Assembly: GCF_005116475.1 (NCBI RefSeq)
Contig: NZ_SWBO01000002.1
Coordinates: 453,258-517,257, forward strand
Length of the DNA: 64,000 nt
Source of the DNA: Pedobacter cryotolerans
GTDB taxonomy: Bacteria; Bacteroidota; Bacteroidia; Sphingobacteriales; Sphingobacteriaceae
Direction: 5' to 3'
A program made the translations under genes and the position numbers. The notes beneath the pieces were generated by a model. It worked only from the letters and a program-made list of their open reading frames with translations, did not search any database and had not been told where the DNA came from. Shown one piece after another: positions 52,010 through 60,250 of the stretch; position 1 is the stretch's first letter, and every line of letters begins with the position of its first letter.

Positions 52010-53680
52010 TTATTTATTGATCTGTAATGATTTTTCTGTTGCACCTGCGGTAAATTCTGATTTTGTTGTGGCTTTTGCCGCATCTAAACCAGAAGTTTTA
52101 ATTTCGCTATTGTTAGCTCCGCTAATGCGGAAAAGCAATTGTGCAGCATTATAATTTATGTTTTTAAAGTTGATTACATTTCCATTTTGGACACTAATTA
52201 ATGGATTTGAGGTTGCAGCATTGATGTTGATATTAGTTAAGTTGATGTTTTTTGCCTCCTGAATATCGATACCTTCTTTTGATTTGATATTTAAGTTATT
52301 GATAGAAATATTGCTGATGCTTAACTCAGGTAAACCTCTAATAAACAATGCTTTCGAAGCACCATCACACACTACATCACTAATCTGAAAATCTCTAAAA
52401 ACTGGTGTTTCTTCTGTTACTGGTAACAATTCTACCTTAATCGCTTCCCTTTTATCTCCTTTTAAAGGTATCGGATCTACCGCTGCATAATACATATCAA
52501 ACAAAATTGCTTCGCCAACAATACCCGTCATGTTGATGTTTTTGATAAAGATTTTCTCTACTACACCGCCTCTTCCGCGGGTTGTTTTAAAACGGAGACC
52601 GATGTCTGTACCGATAAATGAGCAATCTGAAACGAAGATATTTTTTGCACCGCCAGACATTTCGCTACCAATTACAAATCCACCATGTGCATGATAAACC
52701 GTACTATTTCGAATAATTACATTTTCTGTTGGCATGCCGCGTTTTCTACCTGCTGCATCTCTGCCAGATTTGATGCAAATTCCATCATCACCAACATCAA
52801 AAGTACTGCCTTCTATCAACACGTTTTTGCATGATTCTAAATCTATACCATCGCCATTTTGGGCATACCATGGGTTTTTAGCATAAACATTTCTAACGGT
52901 TAAATCTTCACACATTAGTGGATGAATATTCCAAGCTGGCGAATTTTGAAAAGTAACGCCTTCTAATAAAATCTTTTTGCATGAAGTGAAAACTAACAAA
53001 TTTGGTCGTAAAAAATCTTTAATTGAAGCAAAAAACGCAGGAGTTTTATCTTTAGTAATCTCACCAGGATTTTTCATTTTCGAAGCATCTAAAGATTGCT
53101 GTGTAGGATACCAAGTTTTTTTATCATCACTTAACACACCACCTGTAGCTACTAAAGCTGCCCATTGACTTTCGTTTAATTTACTTTTTTTAACCATTCG
53201 CCAAGCATCACCAGCACCATCAATAATTCCAAATCCGGTTACTGCAATATTGGTTTGGTTTGTTGCCCATAACGGCGATTGATTTCGCATTTGTGGCAAA
53301 CCTTCCCAATTACTTTCAACCAATGGATATTGACTAAAATCTCTCGTAAATTGCAAAATCGCATTCTTTTGCAAATGCAAATTTACATTGCTTTTCAATT
53401 CTATCGGACCAGTGATCCACATTCCACTAGGAACCAACACAACACCGCCACCTTTTTTATTGCAGGCAATAATGGCATCGTTAATTGCTTTGGTATTGAG
53501 TAAAAAACCATCATTTTTTGCGCCATATTTAACAATGCTAATGGTATCTGCTTTAAATGAAGTTTGAGCAATTACAGGAAGGTTAGTCCATGAATATTCT
53601 GGCTGTTTAGCTTTTTGAGCATAAACACTTGATGAGGCGATAAAAATTAATGTAAAGATAGTTGAGACTATTTTTTTCAT
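52010..53680 (-). CDS. Polygalacturonase, glycoside hydrolase family 28
   Basis: A 556-residue exported right-handed beta-helix enzyme (signal peptide MKKIVSTIFTLIFIASSSVYAQ). GH28 catalytic motifs follow in order: NGDGIDLESCKNVLIEGS (about 272-289), GDDGICIKSG (about 294-303), HAHGGFVIGSEMSGG (about 328-342, with the HGG His) and IGLRFKTTRGRGG (RxK-type). It hydrolyses alpha-1,4-galacturonan. It shares a tight unit with GH105. Confidence 0.95.
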   Translation of the reverse strand: MKKIVSTIFTLIFIASSSVYAQKAKQPEYSWTNLPVIAQTSFKADTISIVKYGAKNDGFLLNTKAINDAIIACNKKGGGVVLVPSGMWITGPIELKSNVNLHLQKNAILQFTRDFSQYPLVESNWEGLPQMRNQSPLWATNQTNIAVTGFGIIDGAGDAWRMVKKSKLNESQWAALVATGGVLSDDKKTWYPTQQSLDASKMKNPGEITKDKTPAFFASIKDFLRPNLLVFTSCKKILLEGVTFQNSPAWNIHPLMCEDLTVRNVYAKNPWYAQNGDGIDLESCKNVLIEGSTFDVGDDGICIKSGRDAAGRKRGMPTENVIIRNSTVYHAHGGFVIGSEMSGGAKNIFVSDCSFIGTDIGLRFKTTRGRGGVVEKIFIKNINMTGIVGEAILFDMYYAAVDPIPLKGDKREAIKVELLPVTEETPVFRDFQISDVVCDGASKALFIRGLPELSISNISINNLNIKSKEGIDIQEAKNINLTNININAATSNPLISVQNGNVINFKNINYNAAQLLFRISGANNSEIKTSGLDAAKATTKSEFTAGATEKSLQINK

Positions 53681-53819
53681 TCGGAGTTACGATTTATAAT
53701 TGGTTAAAACTGTATTCATTCAATTCGTTGATTTGGTAAAAAACGATGAATTGAGCACGTTTATTCTAACAAGTCTACACAGATTAATGCATTAATGAAA
53801 CAAAAACGGCATAAATAAC

Positions 53820-53873
53820 TATGCAATCGTTATCAGTTTGCAGTTTTAAGTTGAGAGTTTACAGTTTTGGATG
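53820..53873. repeat. CAGTTTGCAGTTTTAAG degenerate repeat
   Basis: A shorter relative of 48731-48862 and 4824-4887, sharing GTTTACAGTTTT exactly with the latter. It lies in the 212-bp gap between GH43 and GH28; the rest of the gap shows nothing else I can name. Confidence 0.5.
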
Positions 53874-53892
53874 CCGAATAAAACGATGTCAT

Positions 53893-55509
53893 TTACTTCT
53901 CAATTCTAAAAAAATCAAAATCGGCATAACCTGCATCGTTGGTTTGCTGATCGCGAACTGCGAACAAGCCAACTTTTGCACCTATCCACTTGCCCGGTTC
54001 TGCTTCAAAAACATTGTTTATATTGGTGTATTTATCTCCATCTAAACTATAAGAGAATTGGCATTTGGCGCCTTCACTTACGGTTACTGCCAAATAAATG
54101 GTGTTAGTTGAAAGCTTAATGATAGTTTCTTCTTTCTCTTGTTTGCCTTTATCTGCAGCTTTGCAAACCGTATAAACTAAATAATTTCCATCCTTTTTAC
54201 TTTTAACCGCCAAGTTTGCGTAACTCAAGCCAGCGATGATTAAACCAGCTTTTTCGTTTTCTAATTTGGTATTTGGTGTAAAAGCTAGTTTAGTCACTAC
54301 GTTAAATCGTTCTGTTGGGAATTTTTGTAAGAGTAAATTTGGTACCTCCCAAAAGTTCTTTGCACTGTCGGGCATTTTTACAGAGTACAATCTTAGCATC
54401 CCCTTTGTAGGGTTTAAAAACGACCAAGTAGCTTGCGGATTTGCCTGCCATTGCCATTGTAAACCTAAATTTACACCATTAAACTCATCGCTTTCTGCTG
54501 GTGTTGCAATAGGTGTAGGTTTTGTGATGTTTGGTTTTTTGTAAACTAAAACTGGTTCTCCTATGCCATCGCCATCTTTGTCTATTCCAATTACCGGCCA
54601 ATTATTAATCCATTTCATCGGCTGCAAATGAACTACTCTACCATAAGCTCCTTTATCTTGAAAGTGCAAAAACCAGTCTTCTCCAGTTTGTGTGGTAACC
54701 CAAGCTCCTTGATGTGGGCCATTAATTTTAGTTTTACCTTGATCTATCGCAACTTTACGTTCATACGGTCCGTAAACATTTTTTGATCTTAAAATGGTTT
54801 GCCAACCTGTAGCTACTCCTCCGCCAGGTGCAAAAATATAATAGAAACCATTTCTCTTATAAAATTTAGGGCCTTCAATGGTTGGATCCAACTCGTGACC
54901 ATCGTAAACTAATTTGCCTTCATCAATTACTTTATCGCCTTTGGCATTCATTTGTTTAACCACGATGATGCTTTTGATCCCTGCTCTACTACCTGCGTAA
55001 GCATGTGTGAGGTAAACTTTTCCATCTTCATCCCACAGCGGACAAGGATCAATTAAACCTTTACCAGCTTCTACCAAAACAGGATTTGACCATGGACCAG
55101 CAGCATTTTTAGCCTTAGTTAAGTAAATACCAAAATCTGGATCTGGATAATAAAGGTAAAACTCGCCATTGTGGAAACGGATAGATGGTGCCCAAACTCC
55201 ATTGCCATGTTGGGTTTTAGCAAAATGCTCAAAAGGTGGTTGTCTTTTTAAGGCATGGCCGATGATTGTCCAGTTAACTAAATCTTTTGAGTGCAAAATT
55301 GGCAAGCCTGGAACAGCATCAAAACTTGAGGATACCATGTAAAAATCTTCTCCAACTCTAATGGCATCCGGATCTGAATAATCTGCATCCAATACTGGGT
55401 TTTTATAAGTTCCATTACCTAAATCGGCCACCCAAACTTTAGAAACTTGTTTTTGGGCAAAGGCAGTAGCGGAAAATAAGAGTAGGAAGGTTAGGGTTTT
55501 TAATTTCAT
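53893..55509 (-). CDS. Glycoside hydrolase family 43 protein
   Basis: A 538-residue exported enzyme (signal peptide MKLKTLTFLLLFSATAFAQ). The N-terminal five-bladed propeller (about 30-320) has the three GH43 acids in DADYSDPDAIRVGEDFYMVSS (Asp base), GKGLIDPCPLWDEDGKVYL (Asp) and PTIEGPKFYKRNG (catalytic Glu). The C-terminal part (about 335-538, DEFNGVNLGLQWQWQANP...AGLIIAGLSYANL...) is the beta-sandwich often found in GH43 xylosidase/arabinofuranosidases. In a pectin locus it most likely removes arabinose or xylose side chains; the exact linkage is unknown. Confidence 0.92.
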   Translation of the reverse strand: MKLKTLTFLLLFSATAFAQKQVSKVWVADLGNGTYKNPVLDADYSDPDAIRVGEDFYMVSSSFDAVPGLPILHSKDLVNWTIIGHALKRQPPFEHFAKTQHGNGVWAPSIRFHNGEFYLYYPDPDFGIYLTKAKNAAGPWSNPVLVEAGKGLIDPCPLWDEDGKVYLTHAYAGSRAGIKSIIVVKQMNAKGDKVIDEGKLVYDGHELDPTIEGPKFYKRNGFYYIFAPGGGVATGWQTILRSKNVYGPYERKVAIDQGKTKINGPHQGAWVTTQTGEDWFLHFQDKGAYGRVVHLQPMKWINNWPVIGIDKDGDGIGEPVLVYKKPNITKPTPIATPAESDEFNGVNLGLQWQWQANPQATWSFLNPTKGMLRLYSVKMPDSAKNFWEVPNLLLQKFPTERFNVVTKLAFTPNTKLENEKAGLIIAGLSYANLAVKSKKDGNYLVYTVCKAADKGKQEKEETIIKLSTNTIYLAVTVSEGAKCQFSYSLDGDKYTNINNVFEAEPGKWIGAKVGLFAVRDQQTNDAGYADFDFFRIEK

Positions 55510-55527
55510 TTTGTGTCTTTGATTTCT

Positions 55528-55600
55528 GTCATCCTGAGCTTGTCGAAGGATTTTGAAGGCGCTTCAACTACCAGCCTCGGCAGGCAGGCGCTTAGTGTGA
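55528..55600. repeat. GTCATCCTGAGCTTGTCGAAGGAT element
   Basis: A REP-like string (55528-55551) is followed by GGCGCTTCAACTACC and CCTCGGCAGGCAGGCGC. The first part is a type I know as abundant in Bacteroidota intergenic DNA. It occupies the gap between CE8 copy 1 and GH43. Confidence 0.55.
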
Positions 55601-55604
55601 TAAA

Positions 55605-56558
55605 CTATTTACTTGGCAACCAAGCTGATGTGCCTGCAAAAATGTTTTTTAACGTGTATTGTTTAGCTTCTTTTTTGGTTAATTGTTTAGACCAACTTAC
55701 TCTACTTTCTTTTACAAAACCTGGCCCTGTTGAGCCGTATTCTGCATAAAAAGTAGTTTTATGGTTATCATTGTTGTTCCAAACATGCCATCCCTCTGGT
55801 AAAATATGTTTACCCATTTCTGTATTAATAAAAACAGTTTTGGCATTTGCACGCCATGGGCGACCTAAATAAACTTTTTGAGCACTTTCACTAGCGGTTA
55901 GTTTGCAGTTCAGAAAAACAAATCCGTAAGGTCTATCTTTTATAGTTGATGCTGCTGTGATGTACGAATTCTTTTTACTATGAATGGTGCAATTTTCGAA
56001 AACTGCCGTTGCTGCACCAAAAATAAAATCGGTTGTACCTTCGATATAACAATCAACATAGTATTGTCGGCTGGTATCTGTTGTTGGAAATAAGGTATCT
56101 TGATTACCTAAAATTCTACAATTTTTGATGATTACTTTATCGGCTTCAACATGTAATGCTACTGCTTGACCAACCGATCCAGCAGAGTTTTCGAAAGTTA
56201 AATTTTCTGCCTTAAACTCATTTCCTTTTACTAAAACGGTGTAAGATGTGTAGGTAGTTAATCCATTTTTACCCGAATAATCATCAAAAGTAATCATCGT
56301 TTCGGCTGCACTTTCTCCAATTAAAGTTATTCGAGTTTTTTGAGATGGAATAACTAACTTTTCTTTATAAATTCCTTTTTTAATATAGATAGGCACTTGC
56401 ACTTCAGACCAATCGCGGACTGCCATAACAGCTTCTTGTATGGTTTTAAAATCTCCGCTACCATCTTTAGCTACAGTAAATGAGGTTGGAAAGGTTTGTA
56501 TTTGCGCAATAGCGGATAAAGAAACGAAGAGGAAGATGCTTGATAATAGGGTTTTCAT
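55605..56558 (-). CDS. Pectinesterase, carbohydrate esterase family 8 (copy 1)
   Basis: A 317-residue exported beta-helix esterase (signal peptide MKTLLSSIFLFVSLSAIAQ) removing methyl esters from homogalacturonan. CE8 motifs: TVAKDGSGDFKTIQEAV at the start, GNQDTLFP (oxyanion Gln and first Asp region), EGTTDFIFGAATAVFENC (nucleophile Asp in DFIFG) and VYLGRPWRANAKTVF (Arg). It has a paralog 173 nt upstream. Confidence 0.95.
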   Translation of the reverse strand: MKTLLSSIFLFVSLSAIAQIQTFPTSFTVAKDGSGDFKTIQEAVMAVRDWSEVQVPIYIKKGIYKEKLVIPSQKTRITLIGESAAETMITFDDYSGKNGLTTYTSYTVLVKGNEFKAENLTFENSAGSVGQAVALHVEADKVIIKNCRILGNQDTLFPTTDTSRQYYVDCYIEGTTDFIFGAATAVFENCTIHSKKNSYITAASTIKDRPYGFVFLNCKLTASESAQKVYLGRPWRANAKTVFINTEMGKHILPEGWHVWNNNDNHKTTFYAEYGSTGPGFVKESRVSWSKQLTKKEAKQYTLKNIFAGTSAWLPSK

Positions 56559-56565
56559 ATCTTAT

Positions 56566-56710
56566 TTGTCATTCTGACGAAGGAAGAATCTCAACATCAA
56601 TTATTTTAAAAAATTTATCTTATTAGAAGTTATTACGTTAATGATTGTAGTTTATTCCTAGCTATAAAAAATTCATTTTAAGAGATCCTTCACTGCGTTC
56701 TGGATGACAA
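56566..56710. repeat. Inverted REP-like pair between the two pectinesterase genes
   Basis: TTGTCATTCTGACGAAGGAAGAATCTC (56566-56592, shown here only as a pattern) and GAGATCCTTC...GGATGACAA (56682-56710) are imperfect reverse complements separated by 89 nt of AT-rich DNA. The pair fills the gap between the CE8 genes. Confidence 0.65.
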
Positions 56711-56731
56711 GATCATCATAAAAATTTTAAT

Positions 56732-57727
56732 TTACTCCTTCGGGTTCCAGCCGTTAAAAATATTAGTTAATGTATATGCTTTAACGCTTGTTTCATTTAA
56801 TTGGTGCGACCAATTTACACGAGCTTTTGCATTTGCACCAGACCCTTTGCTATTGTACTCTGCATAAAATGCGGTTTTCTCATTGCTTTCTTTGCCCCAA
56901 TTGTTCCATCCTTCTGCTTTAATCATTTTACCTAAATCGCAGTTGATAAAAACTGATTTGGCATACGGACGCCATGGCCTACCTAAATAAAAAGAGTTTT
57001 CTGGTGCATCACCGATTATTTTACTATTGATAAAAACATAACCATATTTGGCTGTATCTGGAGATGATGATGCGGTGATATAACCTGCTTTTTTACAGAA
57101 AATTTCACAATCCTCGAATACTGCAGTTGATGAACCGAATATAAAATCTACTGTACCTTCGATATAACATTTGTAGTAATATTGCCTGCTGCCATGACCG
57201 TATGTGTATAAAGTATCTTGAAAACCCAACATTCGGCAGTTAGTAAATTTTGCTTTATCACCTGCAACAAATAAGGCCACCGCTTGGCCAACTGGTCCAG
57301 CAGAATTTTGAAAAGTGATGTTCTCTGCAACAAAACCATCGCCATAAATATAAAAACTAGCAGAACCTGAAGTTCCTTTTTCTTCACCAAAAGTATTTTT
57401 CTTTTGTGCCCAATCATCAAAAGTCAAAATTGTTTTTTCTACACTTTCGCCAATTAGCTTTACCAATTTTTTAGAGGCTGATAAATTAATTTTCTCTTTG
57501 TAAGTACCATTTTTTATGAAGATTGTAGTTGGTACTTTTCTGAAATCTGGCACCGAATTGATCGCTTCTTGTACAGTTTTAAAATTCCCAGAACCGTCTG
57601 CAGCGACTACGAAATCGTAGGGAGATATTTGATGTGAGATATGAGATTTGATACTGGATGCTTGAGCAAAAGAGCAATTCAGTAATATAACAATCGAACA
57701 ATAAAACAATCCTTTAAAAACCTTCAT
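56732..57727 (-). CDS. Pectinesterase, carbohydrate esterase family 8 (copy 2)
   Basis: A 331-residue exported CE8 enzyme (signal peptide to about residue 23, QASS). It has VVAADGSGNFKTVQEAI, GFQDTLYTYGHGSRQYY, EGTVDFIFGSSTAVFEDC and FYLGRPWRPYAKSVF, so all catalytic residues are intact. It differs throughout from copy 1, for example in the WAQKKNTFGEEKGTSGS insert, so the two are diverged paralogs. They may prefer different methylation patterns. It starts 2 nt after the CE12 gene. Confidence 0.95.
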   Translation of the reverse strand: MKVFKGLFYCSIVILLNCSFAQASSIKSHISHQISPYDFVVAADGSGNFKTVQEAINSVPDFRKVPTTIFIKNGTYKEKINLSASKKLVKLIGESVEKTILTFDDWAQKKNTFGEEKGTSGSASFYIYGDGFVAENITFQNSAGPVGQAVALFVAGDKAKFTNCRMLGFQDTLYTYGHGSRQYYYKCYIEGTVDFIFGSSTAVFEDCEIFCKKAGYITASSSPDTAKYGYVFINSKIIGDAPENSFYLGRPWRPYAKSVFINCDLGKMIKAEGWNNWGKESNEKTAFYAEYNSKGSGANAKARVNWSHQLNETSVKAYTLTNIFNGWNPKE

Positions 57728-57729
57728 AT

Positions 57730-58503
57730 TTATAAATTCTTCAATGCATTAAAAACCAATTGCGCTACAGCTACAGCACCTTCTTTTTGAAAATGAGTAT
57801 TGTCTTTTTGTCCATCGGGATAAGCTTTGTAAAGTCCTTTATCAAAATTCATAAAGTAGTTTTTAGTTACGTAATCTTGTCCTTTAGCCGTAAAGTTATC
57901 GATTGAAAGTTGAGTTAAATCAATCAATTTCACATTTAACTCTTTTGCTACTTCTTTAACAGCATTCGGATATTCGCCATGCACATTAGCCAATTTACCG
58001 TCTTTCCAAGGATAATTTCTATTTACTGGCGTAATTAAGATTGGTATTGCACCTTTTTCTCGAGCTTGGTTAACATATAACCTCAAAAACTCTTTATATC
58101 CGATTAGGTTTACATAACGCTCAGGTTTATCAACCGCAGCATCGTTATGTCCAAACTGCATCATTACAATATCGTTCTTTTTTAAGGCTTTGTAAACTTC
58201 TGCCCAACGGCCTTCTTCAAAAAAAGTACGGGTACTTCTTCCACCTTTGGCTTTATCAATAACTAAAACATTATCTGTTTTAATCAAATTTTTTAAAGCT
58301 TTTAAACTATCTTTTGTAAAATAGGATTGAAAAACTTGACCCCATCCATTTAATGGAAATCTTTTCTCTTGATAATCATTTTCTAAAGAATAATCTGCTA
58401 CTGTAGAATCGCCAATTAAAAAAATGTTGGTTGTTTTTTGCGCAGGGCGAAAAGCGAACATTGAAAAAATAATGATTGAAATAGATAGGTAGATTTTCAC
58501 CAT
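57730..58503 (-). CDS. Rhamnogalacturonan acetylesterase-type SGNH hydrolase (CE12)
   Basis: A 257-residue exported SGNH hydrolase (N-terminal hydrophobic segment about 3-17). The nucleophile Ser33 is in IGDSTVADYS, the block II Gly is in KAKGGRSTRTF, the Asn block is FGHNDAAVD, and the acid pair Asp234/His237 is in DNTHF. This set is typical of family CE12 esterases removing acetyl groups from pectin or rhamnogalacturonan. It follows a strong terminator, so it may begin a second transcription unit. Confidence 0.92.
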   Translation of the reverse strand: MVKIYLSISIIIFSMFAFRPAQKTTNIFLIGDSTVADYSLENDYQEKRFPLNGWGQVFQSYFTKDSLKALKNLIKTDNVLVIDKAKGGRSTRTFFEEGRWAEVYKALKKNDIVMMQFGHNDAAVDKPERYVNLIGYKEFLRLYVNQAREKGAIPILITPVNRNYPWKDGKLANVHGEYPNAVKEVAKELNVKLIDLTQLSIDNFTAKGQDYVTKNYFMNFDKGLYKAYPDGQKDNTHFQKEGAVAVAQLVFNALKNL

Positions 58504-58518
58504 AAAATTTTATTCATT

Positions 58519-58549
58519 AAAAAGACGAAGCAAAATACTTCGTCTTTTT
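58519..58549 (-). terminator. Internal intrinsic terminator between the SusCD unit and the CAZyme unit
   Basis: A perfect 12-bp stem AAAAAGACGAAG/CTTCGTCTTTTT with a 7-nt loop. On the minus strand it ends in TTTTTAATG and lies 10 nt past the stop of the DUF4957-type gene and 16 nt before the CE12 ATG. Confidence 0.82.
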
Positions 58550-58558
58550 ATTTCATTT

Positions 58559-60238
58559 TTAATAAGTCCAACGCGGATCTCCGATAGCCGAACTTGTGTT
58601 ACTTGCCGTTCTTAATGGAGAATTATCAGGTAGTTGAAAAGCTGGAGCTACTGTATTGGCTGTCCACCCTAATTCTATACTTTGATTGGCAGTTTGCGTA
58701 ACTGTAGCAGGAAAAGTTAATGGTGTAGTGCCCGTACTAAACAAGTTAAACATATTGGTATAAGATATAGTTGATGTAGAACCTGTACCTGTTGAGCGAA
58801 TTGCCGCTGCAACAACAGTACCCGATTTTGGGGTGTTTGCCACAATACTATTGGTTAAACTAAATCTCATAGGATTTGCATTTGCATCTAAAATGGCATA
58901 CCTGGCATTACCACCGAAACCATTAATGGTACAATTGCTAATATTAATTGTAGGAATAACTGACGCTGCAACAACTGTACTAGCTGTAACTAAACCAGGA
59001 CCCGAATTATATAAGGTAGATTTTGTAATGTTTAGGTTGGCGAAATCTAATTTATTTAAATGGAAAGTATGGTATGACGATGAACCATTTGATCCCATGT
59101 CATATAATATAGAGTTATTAACTGTTATGTTACCAATTTTAAATGAAGTAGCATTTGAACCTCTATCAGCTCTTAAAAATGAAGTAGCTGCATTACGAAC
59201 AATACAATTATCAACCACTACATTGGTAAACACTGCTGATGAACCAGTACTAGCTTGTGAGCCTATAAAATTTAAAAAATAGAGTGCAGATGCAGTTGCT
59301 CCATCAAACTCAATACCTGATAAAGTTACTCCAGCACCCGTGCCTTCAATTACTATTTCTTTATAATTTATTTTGGTATCTGTTGCACTACCCGAAGTAG
59401 ATTTAAGTGTTATAGTTTTACCTGTAATAAATGTGTTAGCAGCAGTTGCAGCATAAGTACCAGGATTTAAGCCAATAACGGCACCGTTTGCAGCAGCTGC
59501 AACAACTGCGTTTAAATCATCAGATGGGTTAATAATTCTCGTGTAAACGGTTACAGGCAAAGTTGCAAAAGTTAAAATCCCTCTGCTTCTTGTACCATTA
59601 AAAAGTTCTGCTGTATAAGTAACTCCACCAGTTAAACCAGTAATGGCTTTTATACCTGTAGACACGCCACCAACTAAACCGCCAGCTGTTAAATCTGCCG
59701 TTGTTAACACTACGTTAATCGGGCTACCAGTTGCGGGTGTTAATCTGATACTACTTAATCCTGTTTCAGTTCTAAAACGAAGAGAAACTGAAGTTTCTCT
59801 AATTTCTGGTTCCCTAACTCCTAAAAACAATTGAATGCCTGTTAAAGAAAAAGCAGTACTTACAACGTACTTAGATTCTGGCTGATTTTCGAAAGCATTA
59901 GCTTTGATACGAGCAAAATAAGGTGTACGAATTGCAATATTATCTTCAGTAACTACAATTCCAGCAGTATCAACAACTTTGGTATAGGCGATAGTTGCAA
60001 AATCTGCAGATGTAGAGAAGTCTACCGTATAAGTTAATGGTTTGCCAGCAGAAAATAATGGAATAGCCCATTTAATGGCAGCAGAAGTTTGTCCGGCGGT
60101 AATTGCAATATCACTTGCTTTAAATAAACGAGGCGGATCTAAATTTTCTTCCTCTTCTTTTTTACAAGATGAGATGAGCACTATTGCTGTAAATAACAAC
60201 AATAAATATTTGCTAGATGTATTAATAAACAATTTCAT
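58559..60238 (-). CDS. DUF4957/DUF5123-type surface lipoprotein with fibronectin III-like and beta-helix domains
   Basis: A 559-residue lipoprotein (MKLFINTSSKYLLLLFTAIVLISSC, lipid on Cys25, then KKEEEE). It has a fibronectin III-like domain (about 40-130, ITAGQTSAAIKWAIPLFSAGKPLTYTVDFSTS), a second beta-sandwich (about 135-230), then a right-handed beta-helix (about 245-540, runs of INVNNSILYDMGSNGSS-like turns). It follows SusD by 12 nt. In pectin loci such proteins are thought to be surface glycan-binding partners of SusD. The helix could also be a pectate-lyase-like fold, but I see no catalytic motif. Confidence 0.82.
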   Translation of the reverse strand: MKLFINTSSKYLLLLFTAIVLISSCKKEEEENLDPPRLFKASDIAITAGQTSAAIKWAIPLFSAGKPLTYTVDFSTSADFATIAYTKVVDTAGIVVTEDNIAIRTPYFARIKANAFENQPESKYVVSTAFSLTGIQLFLGVREPEIRETSVSLRFRTETGLSSIRLTPATGSPINVVLTTADLTAGGLVGGVSTGIKAITGLTGGVTYTAELFNGTRSRGILTFATLPVTVYTRIINPSDDLNAVVAAAANGAVIGLNPGTYAATAANTFITGKTITLKSTSGSATDTKINYKEIVIEGTGAGVTLSGIEFDGATASALYFLNFIGSQASTGSSAVFTNVVVDNCIVRNAATSFLRADRGSNATSFKIGNITVNNSILYDMGSNGSSSYHTFHLNKLDFANLNITKSTLYNSGPGLVTASTVVAASVIPTINISNCTINGFGGNARYAILDANANPMRFSLTNSIVANTPKSGTVVAAAIRSTGTGSTSTISYTNMFNLFSTGTTPLTFPATVTQTANQSIELGWTANTVAPAFQLPDNSPLRTASNTSSAIGDPRWTY

Positions 60239-60250
60239 ATCTGATATTTT

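Noticed and set aside
54694..54701. A further GGGTTACC on the minus strand
   Set aside because: It lies inside the GH43 coding sequence and has no TATTAA 15 nt downstream, so it is taken as chance; it serves as a local control for the ECF motif.
55605..57727. Possible recent duplication of the CE8 genes
   Set aside because: Both are intact but differ throughout in sequence and inserts, so a recent copy event is not supported; they are described as diverged paralogs.
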